64,000 bases of DNA from Margaritifera margaritifera (GCA_029931535.1 JAQPZY010001581.1:4014501-4078500); one strand, 5' to 3'; numbered from the stretch's first letter, positions 11,581 through 23,785 are shown. Notes: a model not told the origin generated them from the letters alone. Translations and numbers: made by a program.

Positions 11581-12518
11581 AAGGCAATCGCAATACATCT
11601 TCAAAAGCTTGCTATTTTAAGACCAGTGCTCTTGTCTAATCTTTGATAAAGTTGTGACTATGTACAGATATGCTTAATCCACAATTAAATCTTCCTAAAA
11701 CATTGACTAGTTTCAATAAGGTGTTTATCTTCAATCCTAAGACAAATAATATCCAAAATACTATCCATCTTAAAATTTCAAAATATAGGTATAATCATGA
11801 AAATAAATACATTTATGACAAGGAAATATTGATATGTAGGGCAAACAAATGTAGTTAATCTTTGATGTAATGCTTATTCGTACAACCAACAGGCCTGATA
11901 ATAGGAAATAACAGCATATGATCACCAACTCTATAAAAACTAATCCAATTAGAAAATGATCCTTTTAGTCCCTTGTGAGATGATAGGAAATGCCATGCTG
12001 ATCTTGAGAAAGTCTTTGTGACACAATGCATGTTTACCTATTGTTTGTAATTTTTTGAACACTAACAGTCCATGAAAATCATAATTAATATTTTTTATAA
12101 TAATTATTTATATACACATGCAGAAAAATTATAGACAATATTACGGTATTTCTGCATATGATATATATACAGATCATAATGTTCAGAAATTTTATTTGTC
12201 TCATAAAAGATGTCAATGACAAACTGTTTACAAAATTTGTGGAGCTGGCTTTAATACCTTCGAAGTTTGTATATGCCTTTCCAAGGAATGCACAGTGAAA
12301 GGTCATAAAACACTTAAGGCTAGCATCCAGCAGTTTCACAAACTGTTACAGCATTTTCTGAACTACTTTTTACACAATTCATTTCAGAATAGTTAGAGCT
12401 ATGAAAACATAAAGGAAATGAAGTCTGAGCTGAGTCATGTGAAAATTTTAAAAAATACCAAAGCTGCATTATCTAAGCTTCTGGAAATTAGTTTCCATCT
12501 TTGAAAGGATATCATAAC

Positions 12519-12591
12519 CAAGCTGAACAGTGTCTCTTTCATCAAGGGTTACATACTCCTGCTCTGGAATTCGGTGATCATTCACAAAGGT
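12519..12591 (-). CDS. CEP170: CEP170-like FHA-domain protein, end-of-FHA exon (3' edge uncertain)
   Basis: Minus-strand exon starting after the acceptor tcatttcag at 12592. It encodes [16 protein letters not shown] and then DERDTVQLG, in phase with the NG that ends the previous exon, giving NG-TFVND, the canonical FHA motif. RIPEQ-x-Y-x-TL followed by a (F/L)GYD motif is characteristic of CEP170. The 3' boundary is not certain. A weak donor (g|gttatg) ends the exon at 12519 in phase 1. Otherwise the frame stays open through GYDILSKME to a stop at 12469-12471. Because GYD is expected from the family, read-through of a few codons is possible. A (TA)n/(TG)n microsatellite lies in the intron less than 50 bp upstream of the acceptor. 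Confidence 0.68.
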
Positions 12592-12605
12592 CTGAAATGA
12601 AATTA

Positions 12606-12770
<165 letters not shown>

Positions 12771-12805
12771 ACACTCAACAAAAGATGTTAGGATTAAGTG
12801 AAAAA

Positions 12806-14295
12806 ACAAGAGTCTCTGAATGGGACTGATGCTCTTCTACTGACTGAAAAGAATTTCCAGGAAGTCTTTTGGTGAAAACCCCATGTCAATATGACCATCC
12901 ATTCAGGGGAGTAGTGACAAGATTTTCAAGACAGCCATTGTGGCAGCCATATTGACTGGCACCATTTTCATTTAGGTCCAACTAGGTATCATAAATAGTC
13001 TATTGGTAAAAATTGTGGCAATCAATTTGGGAGGAGTAGAGATAACAATATTTTCAAGATCACCATCATGGCGGCCATACTCAGAGCCAGTTAGCATCAT
13101 TTTTATTTAGGATAAACTAGACACCATAAGAACTCTTCTGATGAAAAGCTCATTTCAAAATGACTTTCCATTTAAGAGGAGTAGCAATAACAAGATTTTC
13201 AAGATGACCACCATGGTGGCCATACTGGATGTCAGATTGGCACCATTTTAATTTAGGACAAGACATCTTAAGAAGACTTCTGGTGAAACTCCCATGATGA
13301 TATGACTTTCCATTTTGGTGGAGTAATGATAACAAGATTTTCAAGATGGATGCTATGGTGGTCATAATGGATATCAGACTAGCACTATTTAGGACCAACT
13401 GGAAATCACAAGAGGTTTTTCATAATGTTGATATGACCAGACAACAAGGAGAAGTAGCTCTAACAAGATTTTCAAAATAGCCATTGTGGTGGCCATATTG
13501 GAGGTCAGATCAGCACCATTTTCATTTACAACTAACTAGACATCATAGGAAGTGTTTTATAGGAAGCGTTTCAGTGAAAACACTATATTTATATAACCAT
13601 TTATTCAGAAGAAGCACTGATTACAAAATTTTAAAGATGGCCACTGCAGTAGCAGTGACCATATTTGATGTCTGAGAGGCAACATTTTCATTTGGGACCA
13701 ACTAGACATCATAAAAGGCCTTTCAGTAAAAGTCCCATATTGATACAATCATCCATTCAGGAAGAGTAGCAATAAAAAGTCAGATGGCAGCTGTGGCAGC
13801 CATATTGGATGTGCAAGCAAAACTATTTTAATTTAGGATTAACTAGACATCATAAGAAGTCTTCTGCTGAGCACTCCATGTCAAAATGACTTGTTCAAGA
13901 GGAATATTAATAACAAGATTTTCAAGATGGCTGCTGTAGTGGCCATATTGGATGTCAGATCAACACCATTTTCATTTAGGACCAATTAGACAGCATAAGA
14001 AGTCTTTTAGTGAAAACACCATATTGATATGACCATCCATTCACGAGGAGTAGCAATAAGAAGATTTTCAAGATGGCCACTGTGGTGGCCATATTTGATG
14101 TCTGTGCAGCACCATTTTCATTTAGGACCAACTAGTCCATAGGATGAATGTGTGTATAAAAATTTCATGGCAATCCTCCAAGTAGTTTAGGAGGAGTAGC
14201 GATAACAAACATGTGCAAATGGACAGGCAGACAACAGATGACGGAGAGACAACCATCCCATAAGCTCTCCTGGTCTATGACCAATAGAACTAAAA
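12806..14295 (+). repeat. Tandem-core element A, copy 1 (about 145-bp units)
   Basis: Starts with acaagagtctctgaatggga (a 5' hairpin in better copies). About nine diverged units follow, with catttaggaccaactagaca, cataagaagtctt, gaaaaccccatgt, atgaccatccattcagg and gattttcaagatggcc. It ends with aatcctccaagtagtttagg, a gacggacagac stretch and the hairpin ctggtctatgaccaatag followed by aactaaaa. Confidence 0.9.
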
Positions 14296-14299
14296 ATTA

Positions 14300-14922
14300 C
14301 ACAATGTTGTCATAGTACTGTTTATAAACATCTCTGTAAATTGCCAAGAGATTTTATATAAAATCAACTACTGAGGTCTTGGACTTGCACTTGAAAATGT
14401 CAGGTGTTCTGCTGAAAAGTAGTGTTTCATAATATTATTTATGAATTAGTTAGTCTTCATATATTTAGTATTATTATTTTTATTTTGTCATACAAGATTT
14501 ACACATTACACAGTTCTGTCAATCAAAGGATGCCAAATTCTAAAATCAGAGACAAATAGTCAGTATACAATTAAAACATAAAACAAATATTTTACTACAA
14601 GAAGCTTAAGTGTCGTTGAAAAAAGCATGATGATTAAGAGTGAATATGCAATCTATATGTGAATGGCAGAATACAGTATCACATCTATGATTAGTTCAGA
14701 GGGTCAACTAAATAAATTTGCAAAATTAGGGGTTGGGTTTATCCACAAAGATATATTTAGCAAATATCTGCCTAAATTTTTGTAAAAGTGTAGGATGTCG
14801 TTATCATCTATCATGGGCTTATCATTAGATAAATACAGTATCCAAATTTTTAAAGCAATATTAAGGAATTTATCTATCTGTATAACATTCCACCATGAAT
14901 TCTTTGGAGAGGGGATTCAATA
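14300..14922. other. No recognisable feature
   Basis: AT-rich intronic sequence between element A copy 1 and the nested MITE; nothing supported. Confidence 0.4.
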
Positions 14923-15374
14923 TACCGTATATACTCGCGTATAAATTAATACCAACTGCAAACTGCAGAGACCCAGATCGGCTGGCACATTATGCACCGG
15001 TAGATCAGGGTCTATGTTGTTTGTAGGGGTGAAACGATTCATCAATATATCGATACTTTTGCCATATCAATACACGTGTCGATACAAGAGGTGAAGAATC
15101 GATACAAAACGATACTTACCCTATAGAAGTTACTTTAATCTTCAGCAGTCATGAATAATTATTAGTCATTTGCCTTTTTATTCTTTAAACTGAGAATTTA
15201 TCTAAGAAGGCCATCGCAGGCACATTCACTAATGTTTGTCAGTAAAAAAGAAAAAGAAAACTGCTTAAAACACCCACTCACCTGTTACAAATTAACACTA
15301 AGGTTATGTGGTTCGAAATGTGCCCCCCCCCCAATTCCATGCTAATTATTTTATCCCATCAGCATGTTCAGCCA

Positions 15375-15375
<1 letters not shown>

Positions 15376-15449
<74 letters not shown>
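15376..15449. repeat. (TA)n microsatellite
   Basis: A pure TA run inside the hAT-like element. The two overlapping open frames across it are artefacts. Confidence 0.98.
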
Positions 15450-15451
<2 letters not shown>

Positions 15452-15509
15452 ACATATCAATGTAAAGGATACTTTCCAAATTTGTTCCACATATATGATT
15501 GAAGTACTT

Positions 15510-15816
15510 TACTGATCATTTAATAACCACTTTTACACGAAGTTTCTCTGTTGCTTCATATCTTGTCTATTTGGATTGAATTTGAAGGTTACACTTCCGG
15601 TGTGCTTCCAGTGTGTCACTCAGTAAAATATGTTACATTAAATTCTGATTGGTGGTTATTATTTGTTCGAGTCCAGGATAAACAATAACCACCAATCAGA
15701 ATTGACTGCAACTTATTCACTGCCTGACACAATGGAAGTATTGGCATCCAAACTTGATCCAGGTAGATACAAAGCACAGAGAAACTTCATTCAAAATGGT
15801 TATTAAATGATCTGTA
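15510..15816. repeat. Fold-back element, 307 bp, inside the hAT-like element
   Basis: The outer arms begin tactgatcatttaataacca and continue to gaagtttctctg; the right arm is their inverse (cagagaaacttc to ggttattaaatgatc). A second, perfect inner palindrome has 19-bp arms at 15642-15660 and 15684-15702 (attctgattggtggttatt). Confidence 0.85.
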
Positions 15817-17149
15817 AATTACTAAAGTCATACATGGAGAACAAGTTTGGAATGTTAGATTTTGAACTGTGCTGGTTTGTCACCTTGTGTTGATTTGTTA
15901 ATTTTGTATAGAAGGGGAGTGGGTATTGTCAATAGTTTTCCTTTTCTCTAACACAAACGAGTGCCTGTGGCCATGGCAGTTGTTTTACATCTGCAGGAGT
16001 ACAATGTGATAGATTTTGGTTGTTAGTCATCTCCGCTCCCACACCTGGACTTGCTCTAGATAGATTTTCCTTGTAGGTGGAAATTGCACCGTTTCTTTGG
16101 TTTTGAAGATAACACTGTCATGTCTTTCAAATTTAAGTCAAGACATGAAATTGATAATAAGATGTTTTAAAAGCATTCATGCAGTGCAAAACACAGGGTG
16201 TGGTTACCAAGATGAGTCCTGGATCTGATCAAATGGAGTAACCTCAAATGGCCTAAATGACTGAATTAAAATCACTAACAACTAATATCTAGTCTGTTTG
16301 GAAGTATTTTTGTTATCTTGCCAAGGATGAGATTGGCATATGAACATATGCTAAATCTATGTCTGTCTGTAATCTGCATATTAGAAATACAACCAATATG
16401 TCAACACATAAAAAACAGCACAACACTACCACTGAAAGACCTAAAGATGAAAAGACCATCAAGTTGATATGTGAATCAATAATGTATCGTATCATAGGCT
16501 GTGTATCGTGAATCATATCGATACACAGCACAGGTGTATTGTTTCACCCCAAGTTGTTTGCATTTGGAACTGGCTTATACGCAAGTATAGACGGTATGTG
16601 AACATGCATTCTTACACATAAACTCAAGAAAAAACTAACTCTATGCATATATGAGTCAGCAAAGTGGACTTATCCACCATACCTTTGTCCACCATAGATT
16701 TATGGTCAGACAGTATACATTTGTAAAAAGAATAAAAATAATATTACTGACCCCTTGGAATCTAGCGCATCCAATTTGTAAAAAGAAAATACCAGTTTTT
16801 GGGAATAGCTCAATGGTAAATATGCCTTGGTTTCTGATACTTGAATCAGACTCATACAAGAGTGAAAGTGCTTGCCACCCAAAGTCCATTTTATTGAAGG
16901 TCCTCCCGTTTCCTCCACTATTAAGACCACATCGCATGCATCAGAGAATTTTAATCAGAGTTTCAGAAAATGTTTTATCAAAGAAAAACATATATAAAAT
17001 CTTACTGCACATGCATATTTAAGTAAATACTATGGTTTTCAAGTCTAGAAATAGGCTGCATTGGATTTCCATCTATACAAGACTATACATACTGTAGTAG
17101 TCACCATGGATCATGGATCATCAATACCCTCATGAGTTCCGAGAGAAAC

Positions 17150-17405
17150 ACTATTTATTTTTATACTTTACTATTCTGTGACCCTCAATGCCATCAAAAT
17201 GTGTACTTTTAACACATTACTGGCTGTATCATGTTGAGGAAATAGGAGCTACAAGTGCCTTTCCCAAGGACACACTGTGGCAGCTGACCCAGGCTGGTGT
17301 GAGTGGGCATTTAACACATGAATCTGGACTTTCTACCCTGTGCACATGTGGAGCCATTCATGCTTCAGTTGTGCTATTTAAAATTGCAGCATTTCCCATG
17401 TAACT
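17150..17405 (-). mobile_element. Degenerate tRNA-derived SINE
   Basis: Contains the body shared with the copy at 23570-23758: tatcatgttgaggaaatagg, gtgcctttcccaaggacaca and gcagctgacccaggctgg. The tRNA-like head is decayed. Confidence 0.6.
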
Positions 17406-17629
17406 TTGCCTAATTTAAATTTGTTCCATGCTATATGGTGTCACATATAAAACCTAAAATGGAACCATTAAATTTCATGAGATGAACAAGAGTACCATGA
17501 ACTTCACATGATATGCTCTTCCTGTGTTGAGTAGTCCTCTATGTAGATATTATTTGGCCAAGGTATGCAGTCTTGAACTAACTTAGTGTGCATAAACCAT
17601 TATTTTCTTATTAGACTTATCATGACTGT

Positions 17630-18512
17630 GATCTCTGACCTTTAGACCCCAGAATATATTGGTTTCTTTATTACCCTAAGTGCAATCCATTCACAAAGTT
17701 TAGTCAAGGAACTTACTCTAGAACAAAAATTATTCTGCAAAACCCATTTTTCTTTGAGCCACAGTGACATTTATCTTTGACCCCAAAATTGATAGGCCTC
17801 TTCCATACCTTAAGAGCAAACTCTTCACAAACTTTGTTCAAGAACTAAAGTTATTATGCAAAATCATTTTCTTCTTTAAGTCAAAGTGACCTTGACCTTT
17901 GTCCTTTTGACCCCCAAATCAATAGATTTCTTTCTTACCAAGCATGTAACACTTTCATGAAGGTACATGGTCGATAAAAATTATATGCAAAAACCATTTT
18001 TCTTCCTTCAGCCACAGTAGTCTTGACATTCAACCTTTTAACCCCCAAATCAACAGGCTTCTTTCTTACATGAAGTACAAGCCATTAACAAAGTTTGGTC
18101 CAGATCTGTGATGCAGAACTAATGTTATTATACAGAAACCATTTTTCTTATTTCAGTGAAAGTGATCTAGACATTTGACCTTTTGATGCCAACATCATTA
18201 AGTTTCTTCCCTACATCCTGTGCAATCCATCCACAAACTCTGGTAACTGTAAATGGTGGAGAACTTGACTTATTGTGTTGAAATCATTTTCTTCTATCAG
18301 TCATAGTGACCTTGACCTTTGACCTTTTTGACCCAAAATTCATAGGCTTCTTCTTTATGTGCAAGCCATCAACAAAGTTTGGTAACCATAGATACTTGAC
18401 AGCTCAAGTTATTGTGTGGGAATGACGTTTTGTAACATACAGATAGACCAAAAAATGGACAAACTACATCATAACATAATATGTTCCACCTTATGGTGGG
18501 CACATAAAAGAA
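17630..18512 (+). repeat. Tandem-core element C (about 125-140 bp units)
   Basis: About six units with gtgaccttgacctttgacc, gacccccaaatcaatagg, cttctttcttac, gcaagccattcacaaagttt and accatttttcttc. The right end, atgttccaccttatggtggg followed by cacataaaa, is a perfect-stem hairpin (ccacc/ggtgg extended by tatgt/acata). Confidence 0.85.
18313..18325 (-). promoter_or_regulatory. Perfect DR1 nuclear-receptor motif in element C
   Basis: TGACCTTTGACCT, the inverse of AGGTCAAAGGTCA, the DR1 site bound by RXR/HNF4-type receptors. It overlaps TGACCTTGA (18307-18315), an extended half-site of the ERR/SF-1 type. Function here is not shown. Confidence 0.4.
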
Positions 18513-18950
18513 ATTATGCCGCACTGTAAAGAAATCTTAAACATTTGTAAATACAAGTACCTAGCATTGTTGAACTTTTATCTGTAATACTTGTACATAA
18601 CAGAGGCCCAAATGGAAATTAGTGTTTGTAAACTACTGGTGTGGTGGGGAGTGGGGTGTAATTAGGTTACCTTCTAAGAAGAACGATTTCACTATTATTA
18701 TTATTATTATAAAACACAGACAACAACAGGTCAAATTGTGGGCTTATTGTCAGACAAAAATATCTTTAATAAATCTTTGCCAACATTTGCTGGCTGGGGA
18801 CGCTTATCATCAAGCATCGGCTAATCATCGGACAAATATGGGCATAATGTAAATGATATTTTGCTTCAGATTAACACAACTATGTTGTACTCTTTATATA
18901 AGAAGCATCTTAATTAATATCAATAACTGATCAAAGTTTTTTGGTCTTAC

Positions 18951-19040
18951 CCCATTCACTGTGCTAAGATCCTTGATTTTGAAGCGGGAGAGGTAGGTGT
19001 CAAAGGTCACTACAGCATGTCGCTTATCCACAGTGTGAGA
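18951..19040 (-). CDS. CEP170: CEP170-like FHA-domain protein, middle FHA exon
   Basis: A 90-bp exon on the minus strand, flanked by the acceptor ttacttacag and the donor gtaaga. It encodes 30 residues in phase 0 at both ends. Key segments are SHTVDKRHAVVTFD and KIKDLSTVNG. S-x-x-VDKxHAV and DLxSxNG are the conserved phosphopeptide-binding strands and loop of the FHA domain; in CEP170 the equivalent reads S-VDKQHAV and DLGSLNG. The neighbouring exons at 45215-45334 and 12519-12591 complete the domain. The surrounding introns contain repeats but the exon itself shows no stop or frameshift, so the gene appears functional here. Confidence 0.75.
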
Positions 19041-19187
19041 CTGTAAGTAAAATGGCAGTGATGATAATATTATCTGTGCAGTAGGTAAATGGTACAGTAG
19101 TATGTTAGAATTAATCAGCTGGCAGATGCATGCATTATTTGCTCCAAAATGATAAGAATTTGATTGATCTTGAAACAAGGGATTGAC

Positions 19188-19656
19188 CAAAAAGAATTTC
19201 CAGGAATCTCTGACCAGTCGATTTTTTTCATTTTAACTGCTAAGTACTGAAACCACCTCTGATATTCTTCAGAAACTACAACACACCAAATTTGGCAACA
19301 GGTCTATCTTCTTATTTAGCTATACTGTATGTCAGATTGTCATCATTTTCATTTAGGACCAACCAGACATGATAATAAGTCTTTGAGTGAAAACCCCATG
19401 TAGCTATGGTCATCCGTTGAGGAGAAGCATGGTTTTCTCCAGGTGGCATTTTACCACTAAATTTACAGCACTGTGGAAGTGACAGTCTCCAACCAAAAGG
19501 AGGTAAATCACTGTGAAGGGTATAGAAGAGAAGTGATAACAAGATTGGTCATAGTGATCACCATGGTGGCTATATTGTATTGCTCATGGGACAACATCTT
19601 CACTTAGGACCAACTAAACACCATAAGAAGTCTTTCTGTGAAACCCAATGTCAATA
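19188..19656 (+). repeat. Tandem-core element A, copy 2, left part
   Basis: Contains agaatttccaggaatctctg, catttaggaccaaccagaca and gaaacccaatgtcaa. The array is cut by the TA-flanked element at 19657 and resumes at 22149. Confidence 0.8.
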
Positions 19657-20385
19657 CAGTAAAACCTGTCATGAGAGACCGCCCCTTCTGCCAGCAAAAA
19701 GCGGTCTCTCAAGACAGGTGGTCTCTCATAACAGGTTTGAACAAAAAGACCAGTTTCCAAGGTCAAAATTCAGCACTGTTTAAGAGGGAAAAATAAGCAC
19801 AATCATGTACATTTATTGTATTCTTTGTTCATAGTTCTTGTTAAAATATTGCATGCATTAATCTGAAAATAATTTTAAATAGTAATAAAGATATACATCT
19901 ATCATTAAACATGAATCACATTTATATTTGAAGATCACACTTACATGTACTAGTATTAGCATACCAGTTCGTTTCTAATTGACTCCTTGTCTTTTATAGC
20001 ACCCTAAATTTGAGTTTTACCGACATTTCAAGTGGCTGCTATGTTGCAAACGGTCTCCCATTTTTCACTTCTTTCAATTACATTAATTCTTTCCTCCAAT
20101 GTTAGAATTTGTTTCTTTTTCATTGGAGGTTCTGCCGTTGTTATTAAAGTGCTAGGTGTTAATGTTATAAGGGATCAATTGTAATAACGACTGTAGCGGT
20201 TTTGATCAGGCTTTGGGGAAATATGGAATACATATACAATGTATATGTACCAATGAATGAAATAAAAAGACACAATTAATTTATCCAGAAACAGAATAAA
20301 TTTATTTAGAGACAAAAGTCAAAGACTTTATTCACCGACGATACAAAGGGATTAAGTCTATAAACGGGGTGTAACCGGCTACACT

Positions 20386-21255
20386 CACAGGGGCTCGTTA
20401 CAAACAAAATTAGGAGTATTGGTCAATGGATAGTGGGCTGGGGGGATCCAACCTATAACAATAGAACACAAGGGAAGACACGACTACTCACCCCTCGCTA
20501 TTTCCTGCCCTGCTAGCTTGTCCTATTTTCGTCTCCTAATGTAAAAATTATGCCAGCTGTAATCTAAAATGGATCAATTATCTTAACATCTCAACCGACC
20601 TCGTTCAATTCATGACATATTGGATAAAATTCCATATTTGTTCGCCGATTTTGCAGAAGGGAGAAGTACGATGACGGAAGTTGCCGTTAGCATTTGGCTA
20701 GTCTTGGATTTCACCCTTGACGGAGAGGTAAGTTCCAAACCACATTTCCAAACATACGTAAAATATTGAATAAATGTTTCATTTGGATAATTATCTGTAT
20801 TTACGCTAGTATGCTTATTTTACCATGACACAATAAAATTATCCATTTCTTCGCTCGATATCGTCTGCTTGTAATTCGTGCTGAATTTTAGTATAGCGGT
20901 GGTTCGGAACTTGCCTCTCCGTCAAGGGTGAAATCCAAGACTAGCCAAATGCTAACGGCAACTTCCGTCATCGTACTTCTCCCTTCTGCAAAATCGGCGA
21001 ACAAATATGGAATTTTCTCTAATATGTCATGAATTGAACGAAGTCGGTTGAGATGTTAAGATAATTGATCCATTTTTGATTACAGCTGGCATAATTTTTA
21101 CATTAGGAGACGAAAATAGGACAAGAGAGCAGGGTTGGAAATAGCGAGGGTTGAGTAGTCGTGTCTTCCCTTGTGTTATATTGTTATAGGTTGGATCCCC
21201 CAGCCCACTATCCATTGACCGATACTCCTAATTTTGTTTGTAACGAGCCCCTGTG
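20386..21255. mobile_element. 870-bp fold-back element with about 358-bp arms
   Basis: The arms 20386-20743 and 20899-21255 are near-perfect inverted repeats around a 155-bp spacer. The ends are cacaggggctcgttacaaac, flanked by an 8-bp near-repeat (gctacact / gctgcact). The short frame at 21027-21215 is within an arm and is not a gene. The 94-bp element at 3136 shares its ends. Confidence 0.9.
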
Positions 21256-21489
21256 GCTGCACTAGAACTAACAGATGACGGTTTGGTGTGTGGATTGTAC
21301 TCTCTGTAACATCAAAAACACCCCAACAAACAACACAAGCCTTTCACAATGACAATCGAATCCGGAAAACGATTCTCACCTACTGGTATTAAAGATAGAG
21401 ACCTCATTCACCCCAGGCATTACGGATTAACTCCAAAGAAAAATGATGTATGCGACCGCTATATTGACTTTGGCACTACAATGGCAGTT

Positions 21490-21990
21490 AGTGACATGTA
21501 CTTTAGTCTGGTTTACAGCCTAGTACATAGAAAACTACATGCATGACCTGCAAAAGTTAGAAAACCGGTAGCCAGTCTAATTTGTTTTTATAATTTTTTT
21601 GTTTTGTTACAACAGTCTTTACTTTGGAAGCGGTCGGTCGTTGTTACGAAGGATAAAATATACATCAGTGGTGTTTGTCTCAGTTCTCGCGATAATAGCA
21701 GTATTATTTTAGAACAAGCTACCATACGCAATTTCGCGGGAAATCCTATGGATCATACTTTTGTCTCGCAGAAATAGCCGAGATACTTCCGAATGAGCAA
21801 TCGGCATGTACTCTAGTCTGGTTTACAATCTATAACATATGATACTACATGCATGACCTGTAGAATTCAAGAAACCGGTAGCCAGCCTAATTTGTTTTTA
21901 AGTTTTTGATTTTGTTTTTAACGTCTTTGCTTCTTAAGCGATCGTGGTTACAAAGAGTTAAATAAAGGTCAGTTGTGTTTATCTCTGTTT
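21490..21990. repeat. Direct duplication of about 190 bp
   Basis: The stretch from catgtactttagtctggttt through aaaccggtagccag to ggtcgttgttacgaag (21490-21690) recurs diverged at about 21805-21990. It lies inside the 2.5-kb TA-flanked element. Confidence 0.7.
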
Positions 21991-22148
21991 TTGTGATGCG
22001 GTCGTTCATAGCAGTGTCGAAATGCATATTTTGCCAAGAAATTGCGGTCGCTGGTCGCGTTCTGCAGGTGGTCGCTCACGACAGTGCGTTTATATAATAA
22101 AATCGATCCGTGCATTACGATTGTGGTCGCTCATTACAGGTTTTACTG

Positions 22149-23520
22149 TATGACCTTCTGCTCAGAAAGAGTAGCAATAACAAGATTTTCAAGATTGCTT
22201 CTAGGGCAGCCAAAATGGATGTCAGATCAGTATTGTTTTCATTTGGGACCAACTAGATTTCATATGAAGTCTTTAAGCGAAAACTCCATGCCAACATAAC
22301 CATCCATTCAGGGTGAGTAGCAAAAAGATCTTCAAAACGACCATTGTGCAGCAATATTGGATGTCAGATCAGCATCATTTTAATTTACAACCAACAAACC
22401 ATCATAAAAAGTCTTTCACTGAAAACCCCATCTCAAAATGGCAATCCATTCAGGCGAAGCAATAACAAGAGTTTCAAGACGGCTGCTATGGCAGCCACAA
22501 TGAATATCAGGTCAGCACCATTTTCATTTAGGACCAACTAGAACACAAAATAAGTCTTTCTGAGAAAACCCCATGTCAATATGACCATCCATTCAGTAGG
22601 AATAGCAATATTTTCAAGATGGCCACAGTGGATGTCAGATTAGCAGTTTTCATATAGGATCAACCATGCTTCATAATAAGTCTTTCAGTGAAAATCCATA
22701 ATTGATATGACCATCAATTTAATAGAAGTAGCAGGAACAAGAACTTCAAGATGGTCACCATGACATCCGTATTAGATATCAGATTGACACCATTTTCCTT
22801 TAGTACCAACTCAACATCATAAGAAGTCTTTTAGTGAAAACCTCATGTCAATATGACCATTTATTCAGGAGAAGTAAATATAACAAGACTTTCAAGATCA
22901 CCATTGTGGTGTCCACATTGGATGTCTGAGGGGCACCATTTTCATTTAGGACTGTCCACAGACCATAAAAAGTCTTTACATGAATATCCCATGACAATAT
23001 GATAATCTGTTTATGAGCAGTAGCAATAACAAGATTCTCAAGATAGCCACAGTGGTGGCCATATTCGATGTCCGATTGGTGCCTTTTTCATTTACGACAA
23101 ACTAGACGTCATGATAAGTATTTTAGTAAAATCCTCGGATTACTATGATCATCTGAGAGAAAAGTAGTGATAACAAGATTTTCAAGATGTACACAGTGGA
23201 AGCCATATTGAATGTCAGATCTGGACCATTTTCATTAGAACTAACTACACATCATAAGAAATTTTCTTTAATGAAAATGATATGTCTATCCATTCAGAAG
23301 CAAAGTGATAACAAAATTTTTGGGATGGCTGCCATGGTGTCCATATTGAATGCTCCAAGGTCACCATTTTGATTGAGGACCAACTTGACCTTGGGATGAA
23401 TGTGTTTGTAGAGTTTTTTGAAAATCCTCCCAGTTATTTGTGCTAACAGTCTCTGTACACCGGATGGATGAAAGGTCATTGCATAAGTTCTTCTGATATA
23501 TGACCAGTTGAGTTAAAAAG
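22149..23520 (+). repeat. Tandem-core element A, copy 2, right part
   Basis: Eight to nine more units of the element A repeat, ending in aatcctcccagttatttgtg, a short gacgga-like stretch and the degenerate 3' hairpin ttctgatatatgaccagttg, then agttaaaa. Confidence 0.9.
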
Positions 23521-23559
23521 TTAATACACCCATCAAGACTATCAATTTTCTGATGGTCT

Positions 23560-23760
23560 TATTTAGTTGGTTGGTTTGGATTTTTTAATGGCACTTTCAA
23601 CACATCAATGACTATATCATGCTGAGGAAATGGGAACCAAGTGCCTTTCCCAAAGACATACCTAGGCAGCTGACCTGGGCTGGCCTGAGCAGGTATCAAA
23701 CCTATGACCCTTGAATTATGAGTCTGAAGTGCTATAAACTGAGCTACCATGCCTCCCAAT
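23560..23760 (-). mobile_element. tRNA-derived SINE, best minus-strand copy
   Basis: Read on the minus strand: tRNA head gggaggcatggtagctcagt (A box) with gactcataattc where the anticodon loop would be and ggtttgatacc (B box). It is followed by a conserved body (caggtcagctgcctaggt, tttgggaaaggcactt, cccatttcctcagcatgat) and an (aaccaacc)-like tail. Related copies are at 17150, 32345, 32862, 36560 and 48425. Confidence 0.85.
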
Positions 23761-23785
23761 GATCATATTTAGAACTTCTTATTAA

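Larger units (their letters stand above)
15024..16552. mobile_element. 1.5-kb hAT-like non-autonomous element
   Basis: Begins taggggtgaaacgattcat and ends gtttcaccccaa, flanked by a perfect 8-bp duplication, gttgtttg (15016-15023 and 16553-16560). Subterminal atcgatac motifs recur at both ends. No transposase frame is present. The TAGGGGTG-type end and 8-bp target duplication match the hAT superfamily. Confidence 0.8.
14923..16596 (+). mobile_element. Double-hairpin MITE, short form, interrupted by a hAT-like element (copy 2)
   Basis: The left part, 14923-15023 (taccgtatatactcgcg to gttgtttg), and the right part, 16553-16596 (gttgtttgcatttggaac to agacggta), join exactly across the insertion to give the short, single-hairpin form also seen at 41807-41943. 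Confidence 0.85.
19657..22148. mobile_element. 2.5-kb TA-flanked non-autonomous element
   Basis: Ends CAGTAAAACCTGTCATGA and the inverse TCATTACAGGTTTTACTG, flanked by TA. Removing it restores the element A phrase gtcaa-TA-tgacc exactly, proving insertion. Repeated gagagaccgcc / ggtctctc motifs lie near both ends. No transposase frame is visible. A TA duplication suggests Tc1/mariner-like or a similar superfamily. It carries an 870-bp fold-back element and a direct duplication (21490-21690 and about 21805-21990). Confidence 0.8.

Noticed and set aside
16651..17022. 123-codon plus-strand frame
   Set aside because: No domain or splice context, and it overlaps long frames on the other strand; looks like chance in a low-stop stretch.
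21027..21215. 62-codon minus-strand frame in the fold-back arm
   Set aside because: It arises from the arm sequence, and its mirror exists in the other arm with no coding signature.
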